A stretch of 64,000 bases of DNA from Planctomycetota bacterium. GTDB taxonomy: Bacteria; Planctomycetota; B15-G4; SIAN01. Position numbers and translations under genes: made by a program. The stretch lies in NCBI GenBank assembly GCA_028289345.1, contig JANQQL010000042.1:62001-126000 (forward strand), in the 5' to 3' direction. How positions within the stretch are numbered: the stretch's first letter is position 1; each line of letters begins with the position of its first letter. Shown here in pieces: positions 51,782 to 59,811 of the stretch. Below the pieces are notes generated by a model. The model worked only from the letters and a program-made list of their open reading frames with translations, did no database searches and was not told where the DNA came from.

Positions 51782-52971
51782 TTCCCGCCGCGTTTGCGAG
51801 GGGGGTCGTAGAACGGCTTCTTCACCACCGTGGCCGTGACGGCCTTGCGCTGGTATTCGACCGTATGCTCCACTTGCAGGCGGGTTCCCAGTTCGTCATG
51901 AGGTGACTGGACCGTGGCCAGGGCGATGCTCTTCTTGAGAATCGGCGACCAGCATTGGCTGGTGGTGTAACCCACCTGTTTGCCGTGGTCGTAGACCGGG
52001 ACCGGTTCTCGGCAAGCCCCTTCGTGGACTTCGATGGGCAGGTCTTCCTTCTCGAACAGATCTTCCACTTCCTCCCAATGCAGCTCCAAGCCCACGATGG
52101 TCCGGGGGATTCCTGCTTCTCGCTGCCGTTGCAACGCTTCCTTGCCGATGTAGGGAGCGGTCTTCTTGGGATTGACGGTCCAGCCCAAACCAATCTCGAA
52201 AGGAGTGGATTTGCGTGACTCGATCTTGGTGCGAAGACTCGAGTTGTAGTCCACATCGATGAGGATCAGGCCGGCTTCGATGCGGCAAACGTCCAGGACG
52301 TCCAAGCCAAATGGAGTGATTCCGTAATCGGCGCCGCGACTCATGAGAAAGTCCCAGACGTCGGGGCCGGTCTCCGCGCCAAACCAAATCTCGTAGCCCA
52401 AGTCGCCGGTGTAGCCCGTTCGACTGATCTCGACGGGGTGGCCCCCGAGTTCGGCTTGTTGCACATGAAAGAAGCGCAGGTCGTCGATGTCGTCGACGCC
52501 GCCGGCACGCAACACTTCTCGGGACATCGGGCCTTGGAGAGACACGGCCGCGACGGACTCGGATTCTTCTTCCACGCTGATCACCGCGTTGCCCGCGACC
52601 TGATCCAGCCAGAGCAGGTTGGGATGAGCGGAGGTCAGGCGGAAGTCCTGCTCGCCCAAGCGCTGGATCGTGCCATCGTCGATGGTGTTGCCATCGTCGT
52701 CGCACCACGGAGCGTACAGCACTTGACCAACCCGGCACTTCGTCACGTCTCGCGGCACCATGCGGTCCAGCACTCGAGTTGCGTCCTTGCCGCGGATGCG
52801 GTACTTGTACAGCGGGGAAACATCCAGCATTCCTGCACGGTTGCGAATCGCCGAGTATTCGTAGTCAAGAATCAGGTCGTAGCGACTCACCGCGTGGTAG
52901 CCGGACCACTCCTTCCAGCGCTTGCTGATGCACAGCGGTTCGGTGCGGGGGTGCAGAGCGGTTCCGATCAT
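51778..52971 (-). CDS. GcvT-family aminomethyltransferase-like protein
   Basis: A 397-residue protein of the glycine-cleavage T family. GMLDVSPLYKYRIRGKDATRVLDRM and VSLQGPMSREVL, ISRTGYTGDLGYEIWF (cited in pieces) and GLDVLDVCRIEAGLILIDVDY are the GcvT signatures; the Asp of DDGNTIDDGTIQRL, which contacts folate, is retained. No gcvH or gcvP is nearby, so it is more likely a folate-dependent demethylase (DmdA- or dimethylglycine-type) than part of glycine cleavage. Start 52971 overlaps the SGNH gene stop and its own stop overlaps the GT-C-like gene. Its presence in an envelope-biosynthesis operon is unexplained. Confidence 0.85.
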   Translation of the reverse strand: MIGTALHPRTEPLCISKRWKEWSGYHAVSRYDLILDYEYSAIRNRAGMLDVSPLYKYRIRGKDATRVLDRMVPRDVTKCRVGQVLYAPWCDDDGNTIDDGTIQRLGEQDFRLTSAHPNLLWLDQVAGNAVISVEEESESVAAVSLQGPMSREVLRAGGVDDIDDLRFFHVQQAELGGHPVEISRTGYTGDLGYEIWFGAETGPDVWDFLMSRGADYGITPFGLDVLDVCRIEAGLILIDVDYNSSLRTKIESRKSTPFEIGLGWTVNPKKTAPYIGKEALQRQREAGIPRTIVGLELHWEEVEDLFEKEDLPIEVHEGACREPVPVYDHGKQVGYTTSQCWSPILKKSIALATVQSPHDELGTRLQVEHTVEYQRKAVTATVVKKPFYDPPRKRGGK

Positions 52972-53966
52972 CGCGTGTTTCCGTCTGAGCTTGTCGGGGG
53001 CGTCAGCTGGGGTCGCAAGTATGCCTCCAAGGCATCCGCGACGAGTGCATGTCCGGTCTCGTTCGGGTGCTGGTCCAGGTCCGACACCCAGAGCGCTTCG
53101 GCGTCCTCATTGTCCAGGGCCGGGAGCAGGGAAAAGGTCGGGATGTCGTGGTCCCGTCCGAACTGTTCCACCGCCTGGCAAATCTGTCGGAAAGGGTAGT
53201 CCGGACCCAGTCCGAAGAGAACCGGAAACACGACCAGGTGGAAACCGAGCGAGCCGATCTCGGCTTGCTCGGCCAGCCACGACAGGTTCTTCTGGGCGAG
53301 CTGCCACTCGGAGGTTTGTTCGGCTGCTCCGAAGTACTGTTCGTGGAACGATTCCACGTATTGGCGTGAGGCCTCTTGAGCCTGAAAGCGTCCGCGCAGG
53401 TAGCGCCAGGCCGCACTATGGCGCGCCCAGAACGAGTTCTCGCGCCATTGCAGCATCTCGTAGCGCATGGGATTGAACAGGTTTTTGCGCAGGCCGAGGG
53501 TGGTTCCGTCGCGGAGGAAGAACACGGTGACGATGGTCTGGGGGCGGAACTCGCGGCCCGGTCCAAGGAGGGTCTGGATCCAGTCGCTGGTCAAGGATCC
53601 GGGGATGCCGGCATTGAGGATCTCGTAGCGTTCAACGGAAGGGTCCGGGGGATCCGCGTTGAACCGCGACTCGAGAAGTTCGACGAACAGCTTGCTGCGG
53701 TCCAGCACCCCGGTTCCAAAGGTGAACGAATCCCCCAAGAAGAGGATGCGGTGGGTGCCCGCGGGGGCGGGAACGTCGTACTCCTGATCGCGCAACTTCC
53801 AACGGTTGAGCTGATAGGGGAAGCCTTGGTTGTGGAACTGCTCGTCTTCGAGGACTTCGTACCAGGGTCGTGGAGCGATCAGGCGAACCGCTCCCTCGAA
53901 GGCCAAGAGGATCCCTGCGGAGGCGCCGACGGACAGAAGCAAGCGGCCCGCGAGCCGGCGACTCAT
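52968..53966 (-). CDS. SGNH/GDSL-family hydrolase, membrane-anchored
   Basis: A 332-residue protein with an N-terminal signal anchor (RLLLSVGASAGILLAFEGAV). The SGNH catalytic Ser is S80 in ILFLGDSFTFGTG; the Gly/Asn block is in LNAGIPGSLTSDWI; the Asp-His pair is DLDQHPNETGH near residue 300. The fold is that of periplasmic esterases or acyl-sugar hydrolases (AlgX/DltD-like proteins are relatives). Overlaps: start 53966 shares bases with the kinase stop and the stop with the GcvT start. Probably it adds or removes acyl groups on a cell-surface glycan, suggested by its neighbours only. Confidence 0.82.
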   Translation of the reverse strand: MSRRLAGRLLLSVGASAGILLAFEGAVRLIAPRPWYEVLEDEQFHNQGFPYQLNRWKLRDQEYDVPAPAGTHRILFLGDSFTFGTGVLDRSKLFVELLESRFNADPPDPSVERYEILNAGIPGSLTSDWIQTLLGPGREFRPQTIVTVFFLRDGTTLGLRKNLFNPMRYEMLQWRENSFWARHSAAWRYLRGRFQAQEASRQYVESFHEQYFGAAEQTSEWQLAQKNLSWLAEQAEIGSLGFHLVVFPVLFGLGPDYPFRQICQAVEQFGRDHDIPTFSLLPALDNEDAEALWVSDLDQHPNETGHALVADALEAYLRPQLTPPTSSDGNTR

Positions 53967-56572
53967 GAACGGCTCGACCGCTGGGTGGATTGCAGCTCGT
54001 TGCTCGCCTTGCTGACTTCTTCGAGGAGTTTCTCGAACTTCTTGACGCCCGGGTACAGCTCGAACAGCTGGCGTGCCTTGTCGCGGGCTTCTTCGAGGAG
54101 TGCCTCTTGTCGTTCCACGGAAAGCTCGTTGCGGCGCGATTGCTCCACCGCGCCCAGGTGCACCGACACATGCCACTCAAGGTAGAGCGGATTGGTCGGC
54201 GCTAGCTCAACGGAGAGGGTGGAGTGTTCGATGGCGGAAGAGAAGTCGCCCAATTCGAGGCACACCGAAGACAGACGGTAGTGCAGGTCGGAGTTGTCCT
54301 CGTCGTCATCCACCGCGCGTTCCAGGCGATCCCGGGCCTTGCTGAACTGGGCCGCCTCCCCGCGACTGCCAGGGCTCAGGCTGGCGATGAGTGTCAGGGC
54401 CGCTTCGACGTTTTCCTGCACCTCGCGTCGATCTTCCGAGGCGGTGGGCGTCTCCTCGCCCGCCGTCCCTCGTTCCAGGTCGCGGATGACCGTGCCGTAG
54501 TTCTGGATTCCCTGCAGCACCGAAGCACCACCGCTGGCCCCGCTCTCGATGAGTTCGGCGAGGGCTTCGGTGCGTTCGTCTTCGCGCGGGGAAAGCAGGC
54601 TTCCCAGCAGTCCTCCGAATCCGGAAGAGCCGCTGTCGTCGGTTTCCTCCGCGTCGGTGGAGGCGCGCGGCGGAGGTTCGGGCTCCATCGCCCGCGCCAG
54701 GCTCAACTCGAGCTGCGCCGCTTGGTTCCGTGGGTCGCTCCACAGATCCCACGCCGTCTTCGCTTCCCGTTTCCACAGGTCGAAGTACAGTCCAATCCCC
54801 GGTGCTTGGCCGGCGGCGTTCTCGACCTGGGAGTTGCGGAACAGCTCGCGATACACCGAGGCGCGCAATAGATGGAGGCCGGAGAGGCTTTCCTTCATCC
54901 GATGATCGGTGCCGCCGCTCTTGTTGAATTCGTCTTCGCGGAGCTTGATCGCGTTGGTGATGTTGTTCAGCGCCTGCTGCAGGAACTGGTTGCGATCGCC
55001 GCGGTTCAGCTCCGCGCCGGTGCCGGTGTCTTCGTCCGCCAAAGCGAGGCGCAGTCGAGTGATCTCGGCGAGGGTCTCCCAGGCATGGGCAGATCCGGCT
55101 TGGCCACTGATGGACTCTGCTTGGTCCAGGTCCACGAGTACGGAAGCGAAGCGCTCCTGGACCTCGGCCGGTCCGAAGGACGAGCCCTCGCTCAGAATCT
55201 GCCGCAGCTGGAGTTTTCCACGACTCAGGTGGGCGAGCGGGTCTTCGGGAGCAAGCTTCAGCAATCGGTCGGCCAGGGGACACGCGTTCTCGTAGAGAGT
55301 CGCGGGGCTGCCGAATTGTTGCTGCCATTGAGCCGGGGGGGCATCGGCGACGTCATCCAGGCGCTTCTCCCACAAGGAGCCGAACTCGACCAAGGAGCGC
55401 AGGTAGCCGAGCAAAGCGGCGGAGTTCTCGGGTTCCTCCTCGAGGACTTGGTGATAGCCGGCCATGGCACTGTCGTAGGCCTTGTCCTCGAAGTCTGCCG
55501 CGGCTGCGCTGAGTTCCTGTTCCAACACCCGGCGATCGGTGCTCTTTTTGAGGACCACCGCGGCGCCAAAGGAGGCACCCAGCAGAAGCAGAACCAGACC
55601 GCTCAACACCGAAACGGTGCGATGCTTGCGCATGCGTTTCAGGGTGCGCGTGACGACTCCGGTACGACGCGCCAGCACCGGCTCTCCTTCCAGAAACCGT
55701 TCCAGGTCTTGGGCGAGCTCTAGCGCGGAGGCGTAGCGACGCTTCGGATTCTTTTCCAAAGCCTTGAGCGCGATGACTTCCAATTCGGCCGGGATCGAGC
55801 GGTCCATGGCTCGCAACGGCCGCGGCTCGGTCTCGATGATGGCTTGCAGGATCTCTTGAGTGGAGGCGCCGGTGAACGGAGGGAGCCCCGCGAGCAATTC
55901 GTAGAGCGTGGCGCCCAACGAATAGACGTCCGTCCGGCGATCGACTTCGTCACGGCGCGCACGCACCTGTTCCGGACTCATGTACAGCGGTGTGCCGACC
56001 ATGGCTCCCGAGTCGGTCAATGCGGCCCCGCGTTCGGGGCGAGCCAGACCGAAATCGGTGACCACGATTTTGCCCTGATCTGTGCGAATGATGTTTGCCG
56101 GCTTCAAGTCCCGGTGAATGATTCCGCGCTGGTGGGCGAAGTGAATCGCACGCGCGGCAGTTTGCACGATCTGGGCCGCTTCCTTGGCCCGCAGCGAGCC
56201 ATGCTCATGCAGGTATTCATCGAGAGGTTTGCCCTCGAGGAATTGCATGGCGTAGTAGTGCACCGAGTTCTGCTCCCCGACATGGTAGATCGGGACGATG
56301 TTCTCGTGGTCGAGTTGGGCGACCGCTTGAGCTTCTCGCAGGAAACGATGAATGGCGCGTTCCGTCGATCCCAGTCCGGGGGGCAACACCTTCAGGGCGA
56401 CCCGTCGCTCAAGGGTCGTGTGCTTCGCCTCGAAGACGACGCCCATGGAGCCGTGGCCGACGATTCGCTCGATGCGATAGTCGCCGAGCTCGGTGCCCAG
56501 CATCTGCTCGAAGACACGGGACAACCCCGATCCGTCACTCGGCTGTTCGGAGGGAGGTTCCCGTTCGTTCAT
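53963..56572 (-). CDS. Membrane Ser/Thr protein kinase with TPR-like external domain
   Basis: An 869-residue kinase; ATG at 56572 overlaps the kdsA stop (ATGA). Kinase domain at residues about 32-295: glycine loop GHGSMG (39-44), K61 in VALKVL, HRDLKPAN with D155, DFG at 173-175, and SPEQ (activation segment end). One transmembrane helix lies about 325-347. The remaining 520 residues are outside the cytoplasm and helical with TPR-like repeats (for example FEDKAYDSAMAGYHQVLEEEPENS), with an Asp/Ser-rich stretch near 660-680. This is the PknB-type kinase layout common in planctomycetes, but the tail is not PASTA. It may sense the envelope and phosphorylate cytoplasmic targets. Confidence 0.92.
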   Translation of the reverse strand: MNEREPPSEQPSDGSGLSRVFEQMLGTELGDYRIERIVGHGSMGVVFEAKHTTLERRVALKVLPPGLGSTERAIHRFLREAQAVAQLDHENIVPIYHVGEQNSVHYYAMQFLEGKPLDEYLHEHGSLRAKEAAQIVQTAARAIHFAHQRGIIHRDLKPANIIRTDQGKIVVTDFGLARPERGAALTDSGAMVGTPLYMSPEQVRARRDEVDRRTDVYSLGATLYELLAGLPPFTGASTQEILQAIIETEPRPLRAMDRSIPAELEVIALKALEKNPKRRYASALELAQDLERFLEGEPVLARRTGVVTRTLKRMRKHRTVSVLSGLVLLLLGASFGAAVVLKKSTDRRVLEQELSAAAADFEDKAYDSAMAGYHQVLEEEPENSAALLGYLRSLVEFGSLWEKRLDDVADAPPAQWQQQFGSPATLYENACPLADRLLKLAPEDPLAHLSRGKLQLRQILSEGSSFGPAEVQERFASVLVDLDQAESISGQAGSAHAWETLAEITRLRLALADEDTGTGAELNRGDRNQFLQQALNNITNAIKLREDEFNKSGGTDHRMKESLSGLHLLRASVYRELFRNSQVENAAGQAPGIGLYFDLWKREAKTAWDLWSDPRNQAAQLELSLARAMEPEPPPRASTDAEETDDSGSSGFGGLLGSLLSPREDERTEALAELIESGASGGASVLQGIQNYGTVIRDLERGTAGEETPTASEDRREVQENVEAALTLIASLSPGSRGEAAQFSKARDRLERAVDDDEDNSDLHYRLSSVCLELGDFSSAIEHSTLSVELAPTNPLYLEWHVSVHLGAVEQSRRNELSVERQEALLEEARDKARQLFELYPGVKKFEKLLEEVSKASNELQSTQRSSRS

Positions 56573-57441
56573 GCAGGGAACTCGCTGCCGGGAGGATGAG
56601 CCAGGGCGAACTCGCGCAGTTGACGGAGAGTCCGGAACAGTGTCGGCAGGACCGTCAACGGCAGGGAGTTGGGGCCGTCGGAGAGCGCTTGGTCCGGGTT
56701 CTCGTGAACTTCCATGAAGACCACGTCGGCACCTGCCGACACCGCGGCTCTTGCGAGCAGCGGCGCCATGGTTCGGTCGCCTCCCGACTGGTGTCCCTCT
56801 CCGCCGGGTCGCTGCACGGAATGGGTGGCGTCGAACACGAACGGCACGCCGAGTCCTTGGATCTGCGGAATGGCGGTGAAGTCGTTCACCAAGCGACCGT
56901 AGCCGAAGAACGTTCCTCGGTCCGTGACCATCAGCTGTTCGCATCCGCCGTGTCGGAGTTTGTTGACCACATGGGTCATGTCCGAGGGACTCAAGAACTG
57001 ACCTTTCTTGACGTTGACCGGGGTTCCACTCTCGGCGGCGGCCAGCAACAGGTCGGTTTGTCGACTCAAGAACGCGGGGATTTGCAGGACGTCCACCACC
57101 GAAGACAGTGTGCTCACTTGTTCGGGAAGATGCACATCCGTCAGGACGGGAACGTCGAACTCCCGGCGGACCTCGGCCAGGACGTCGAGCGCTTTGTCCA
57201 TCCCCGGGCCGCGAAACGAGTTGACGGAGGTGCGGTTCGCCTTGTCGAAGGAGGCCTTGAAGATCAAGCCCACCTCGGCCTCCCGAGCCGTCCGAACGGT
57301 CTCTTCGGCAATCCGCAGGGTGATGTCCCGGCCTTCTACCACGCACGGACCGGCGATCACGGCCAGGGGCTGGCCGTCACCGGTCGTCAGATTTCCGAGT
57401 TGGGCGCGGCGAGCAGTGGCGAAAGTCATCGGTGGACTCAT
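56569..57441 (-). CDS. kdsA: 3-deoxy-8-phosphooctulonate (KDO-8-P) synthase
   Basis: A 290-residue enzyme, standard length. IAGPCVVEGRDITLRIAEE opens the TIM barrel; KASFDKANRTSVNSFRGPG, LTDVHLPEQ and VFDATHSVQRPGG are the hallmark segments. It condenses phosphoenolpyruvate and arabinose-5-phosphate to KDO-8-P, the first step of KDO for lipopolysaccharide core. Presence of Asn/Cys-type metal dependence cannot be told by eye. The ATG at 57441 is the first of several. First gene in the coupled operon kdsA-kinase-SGNH-GcvT-GT-C, which supports an envelope role for the operon. Confidence 0.95.
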   Translation of the reverse strand: MSPPMTFATARRAQLGNLTTGDGQPLAVIAGPCVVEGRDITLRIAEETVRTAREAEVGLIFKASFDKANRTSVNSFRGPGMDKALDVLAEVRREFDVPVLTDVHLPEQVSTLSSVVDVLQIPAFLSRQTDLLLAAAESGTPVNVKKGQFLSPSDMTHVVNKLRHGGCEQLMVTDRGTFFGYGRLVNDFTAIPQIQGLGVPFVFDATHSVQRPGGEGHQSGGDRTMAPLLARAAVSAGADVVFMEVHENPDQALSDGPNSLPLTVLPTLFRTLRQLREFALAHPPGSEFPA

Positions 57442-57631
57442 CGTAGGAGGTCGTGCGGACAGAGCCTGCCGGGGATTTCGAGGGGCATGCCCGTGCGGAT
57501 TGTAACCCCGAAGAGCCGCGCCGGCAGTGCGCCGCCACCCGAGTGTCCGGCACCGAAGATCTCAGCGCTCGCGGGGAATACTTCGCCGTTGGCCCGGCAT
57601 TCGAAACTGTTCCGCGGGATACGATGCGCCC

Positions 57632-58528
57632 ATGAGTCACGCACCCTCATTGCTACTCACCGGAGCGTCAGGGCTGGTCGGGACGGTTCTTTCCGAGCGC
57701 GGGCTGGCCGGCTACCGCACAACCCAGGTCTTTCACCGGGTGACTCCTCGCTCCACTTTGCGGCGCGGGGATCAGCGAATCCGTCGTGATCTGACGGCCT
57801 CGGGCGCGGTCGGTTCCTTGTTCGATCGCACCGAGCCGGAAACCGTGGTCCATGCCGCCGCCATGGCGGGATTGGGCGATTGTGAGAGACGACCCGAACA
57901 AGCCCATCGAATGAACGTCGCCGTCACCGCCGAGTTGGCACGGAGAGCCCGCGAGACGGGGGCGTACTTGGTGTTCTTTTCCACGGACCAGGTGTTCGAC
58001 GGCGAGGGGGCTCCGTACACCGAAAGCGACTCGCCTTCGCCGCTCACGGTCTACGGGAAAACCAAGGACGAAGCGGAGCAGGCCGTCCTGGATTCCGGGG
58101 CCGACGCCTTGATCATTCGCCTGGCCTTGGTGCTGGGGTGGGCGCCCGACGGGAAGTCGGGGGCCTTGGACATGCTGCGCCCCGATCCCGACGACGACTC
58201 CCCGCGCCGCTTGTTCGAGGATGAGTGGCGAACCCCGGTCAGCGCTTACTGCGTCGCACGGGTCGTTGCCTCCGTGTTGAGAGAGCGGCCCACGGGGATC
58301 CTCCACTTGGGCGGTCAGGACCGAGTGAACCGGGTCGAGTTGGGGCGGCTCGTCACGGATGCCATGGGCTGGGACACGCCCTTGGTGGCAGGGTCCCGCG
58401 AGGTGGTCTCTTACCCTCGCCCTCGGGATGTTTCTCTGGACCTGTCCCGTCTGGATTCGGAAGCTTGTCCGCGTCCCTTGGGGTTGGCCGATGCGTTGGC
58501 CGAATTGCGGGACGTGGGCGGTCGCTGA
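57632..58528 (+). CDS. RmlD-like dTDP-4-dehydrorhamnose reductase family protein
   Basis: A 298-residue extended-SDR protein. GASGLVGTVLSERG at residues 10-23 is the NAD(P) site; HAAAMAGLGDCERRPEQAHRMN and FSTDQVFDGEGAPYTESD are the RmlD-family phrases, and the catalytic Tyr-Lys is in TVYGKTK. The ATG at 57632 is used; longer frames have no fitting N terminus. It probably reduces a 4-keto sugar nucleotide for surface glycan synthesis, but other sugar reductions are possible; rmlA, rmlB and rmlC are not nearby. Divergent from kdsA and followed by apgM after 38 bases. Confidence 0.85.
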   Translation: MSHAPSLLLTGASGLVGTVLSERGLAGYRTTQVFHRVTPRSTLRRGDQRIRRDLTASGAVGSLFDRTEPETVVHAAAMAGLGDCERRPEQAHRMNVAVTAELARRARETGAYLVFFSTDQVFDGEGAPYTESDSPSPLTVYGKTKDEAEQAVLDSGADALIIRLALVLGWAPDGKSGALDMLRPDPDDDSPRRLFEDEWRTPVSAYCVARVVASVLRERPTGILHLGGQDRVNRVELGRLVTDAMGWDTPLVAGSREVVSYPRPRDVSLDLSRLDSEACPRPLGLADALAELRDVGGR

Positions 58529-58566
58529 CCACCACGAAGGAACGTGCTGAACCGAGGATTCCGAAC

Positions 58567-59778
58567 TTGCGCGCCATTGCGTTGATCGTTCCCGGACTGT
58601 CCGACGTCTCTCTCCGCGCCTTGGAGGGACAGACTCCGCTACAAAAGGCGGCGGTCCCGGCGTTGGATCGGCTCGCTCATCGAGGTCGACTGGGGACGGC
58701 ACAGGTGATTCCGGCGGACAGTCCCCAGGGATCCGTGGTGGGATTGCCGGCCCTGCTCGGTTTCGAGCAACCCTCCTCGAGCCTCCGCCGCGGGCCACTC
58801 GAGGCCTACGGTTTGGGGGTCGAGGTCGCGCCGGAAGATCTCGTCATGCGCCTGAATTTCGTGTCGACGTTTCGTGGCACCATGGCGGACACCCGGGCCG
58901 GGCACGTCAGCACCCGCGAAGCGCTGGTCTTGCTGGAGGCCCTGCGGCGGATTCCCACGCCGCTCAATCCGCGCCTGGCGGTGGGGTCGGGGTACCGCCA
59001 TCTTTTCGTGGTCCCCGGCGGCTCCTCTTTGGAGGTTGGGTGCATTCCGCCCCATGATGCCGTCGGCCAGCCGCTCCAGGATTTCCGCCCGTTCGGCAAA
59101 GACGCCGACGCTTTCGTGAGCTTCCTGGATGCCGCCCACGAGGTCCTGAAGGATCACGACGTGAACCGGGTCCGCATCGACCTGGGGGAGAATCCCGCGG
59201 ACGCGATCTGGTTGTGGGGAGAGGGCGTGGATGTGGCGGTGCCGCCTCGCAAGCGCGAGCTTCCGGAACCAGCTGCCATGGTGGCGGGCGCTCCGCTGGT
59301 GCGTGGCCTGGCTCGAAAGGTCGGCATGCGCTGTCCGGAAATCGACGGAGCGAGCGGAGACCACGACACCAATCTGGCGGCGAAATGGCGCGCGGCCGAG
59401 AAGCTCAGCGAGGATCACCCGCTGGTTTGGATTCACGTGGCTTCGGTGAACGAAGCCTCTCGCGTTGGTGACCCCATGGCGAAGATTCAGGCATTGGAAG
59501 CCATTGATCGCGAGCTCACGATGCCCCTGCTCAACTGGTTGGACACGGATCCAGGCCAGCGCCGGGTCATGGTCACTTCGGACCACCAGACTTCTGTGGA
59601 AGCGGCAGTTCCCGGGACGGACCCGGTCCCGTTTGCCGTCTTGGGGGCGGGGATCGAAGGGGTTCGCGCTCGAACCTTCACCGAAGAGTCCGCCGCCTCT
59701 TCCGATTTGATTCTTCCCGACGCCGCTTCGCTCCTGGACTTCTTCCTGGGCGCGGGTGCTCGCGCGGTAGGACGCTGA
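58567..59778 (+). CDS. apgM: Cofactor-independent phosphoglycerate mutase, archaeal type
   Basis: A 403-residue member of the ApgM (PF10143) family, alkaline-phosphatase superfamily. The start is TTG at 58567 (LRAIALIVPGLSD) with GAGG 9 bases upstream; no ATG or GTG fits in frame. LLGFEQPSSSLRRGPLEAYGLG, FVSTFRGTMADTRAGHVS and TSDHQTSVEAA are the family segments, and the metal-site GDHDTN block is present. It interconverts 2- and 3-phosphoglycerate in glycolysis. It follows the RmlD-like gene by 38 bases and precedes valS by 33, so the three may share a transcript. Confidence 0.85.
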   Translation: MRAIALIVPGLSDVSLRALEGQTPLQKAAVPALDRLAHRGRLGTAQVIPADSPQGSVVGLPALLGFEQPSSSLRRGPLEAYGLGVEVAPEDLVMRLNFVSTFRGTMADTRAGHVSTREALVLLEALRRIPTPLNPRLAVGSGYRHLFVVPGGSSLEVGCIPPHDAVGQPLQDFRPFGKDADAFVSFLDAAHEVLKDHDVNRVRIDLGENPADAIWLWGEGVDVAVPPRKRELPEPAAMVAGAPLVRGLARKVGMRCPEIDGASGDHDTNLAAKWRAAEKLSEDHPLVWIHVASVNEASRVGDPMAKIQALEAIDRELTMPLLNWLDTDPGQRRVMVTSDHQTSVEAAVPGTDPVPFAVLGAGIEGVRARTFTEESAASSDLILPDAASLLDFFLGAGARAVGR

Positions 59779-59811
59779 TTCACACTCCGCAGTTTTCGAA
59801 AGTGCACCGTC

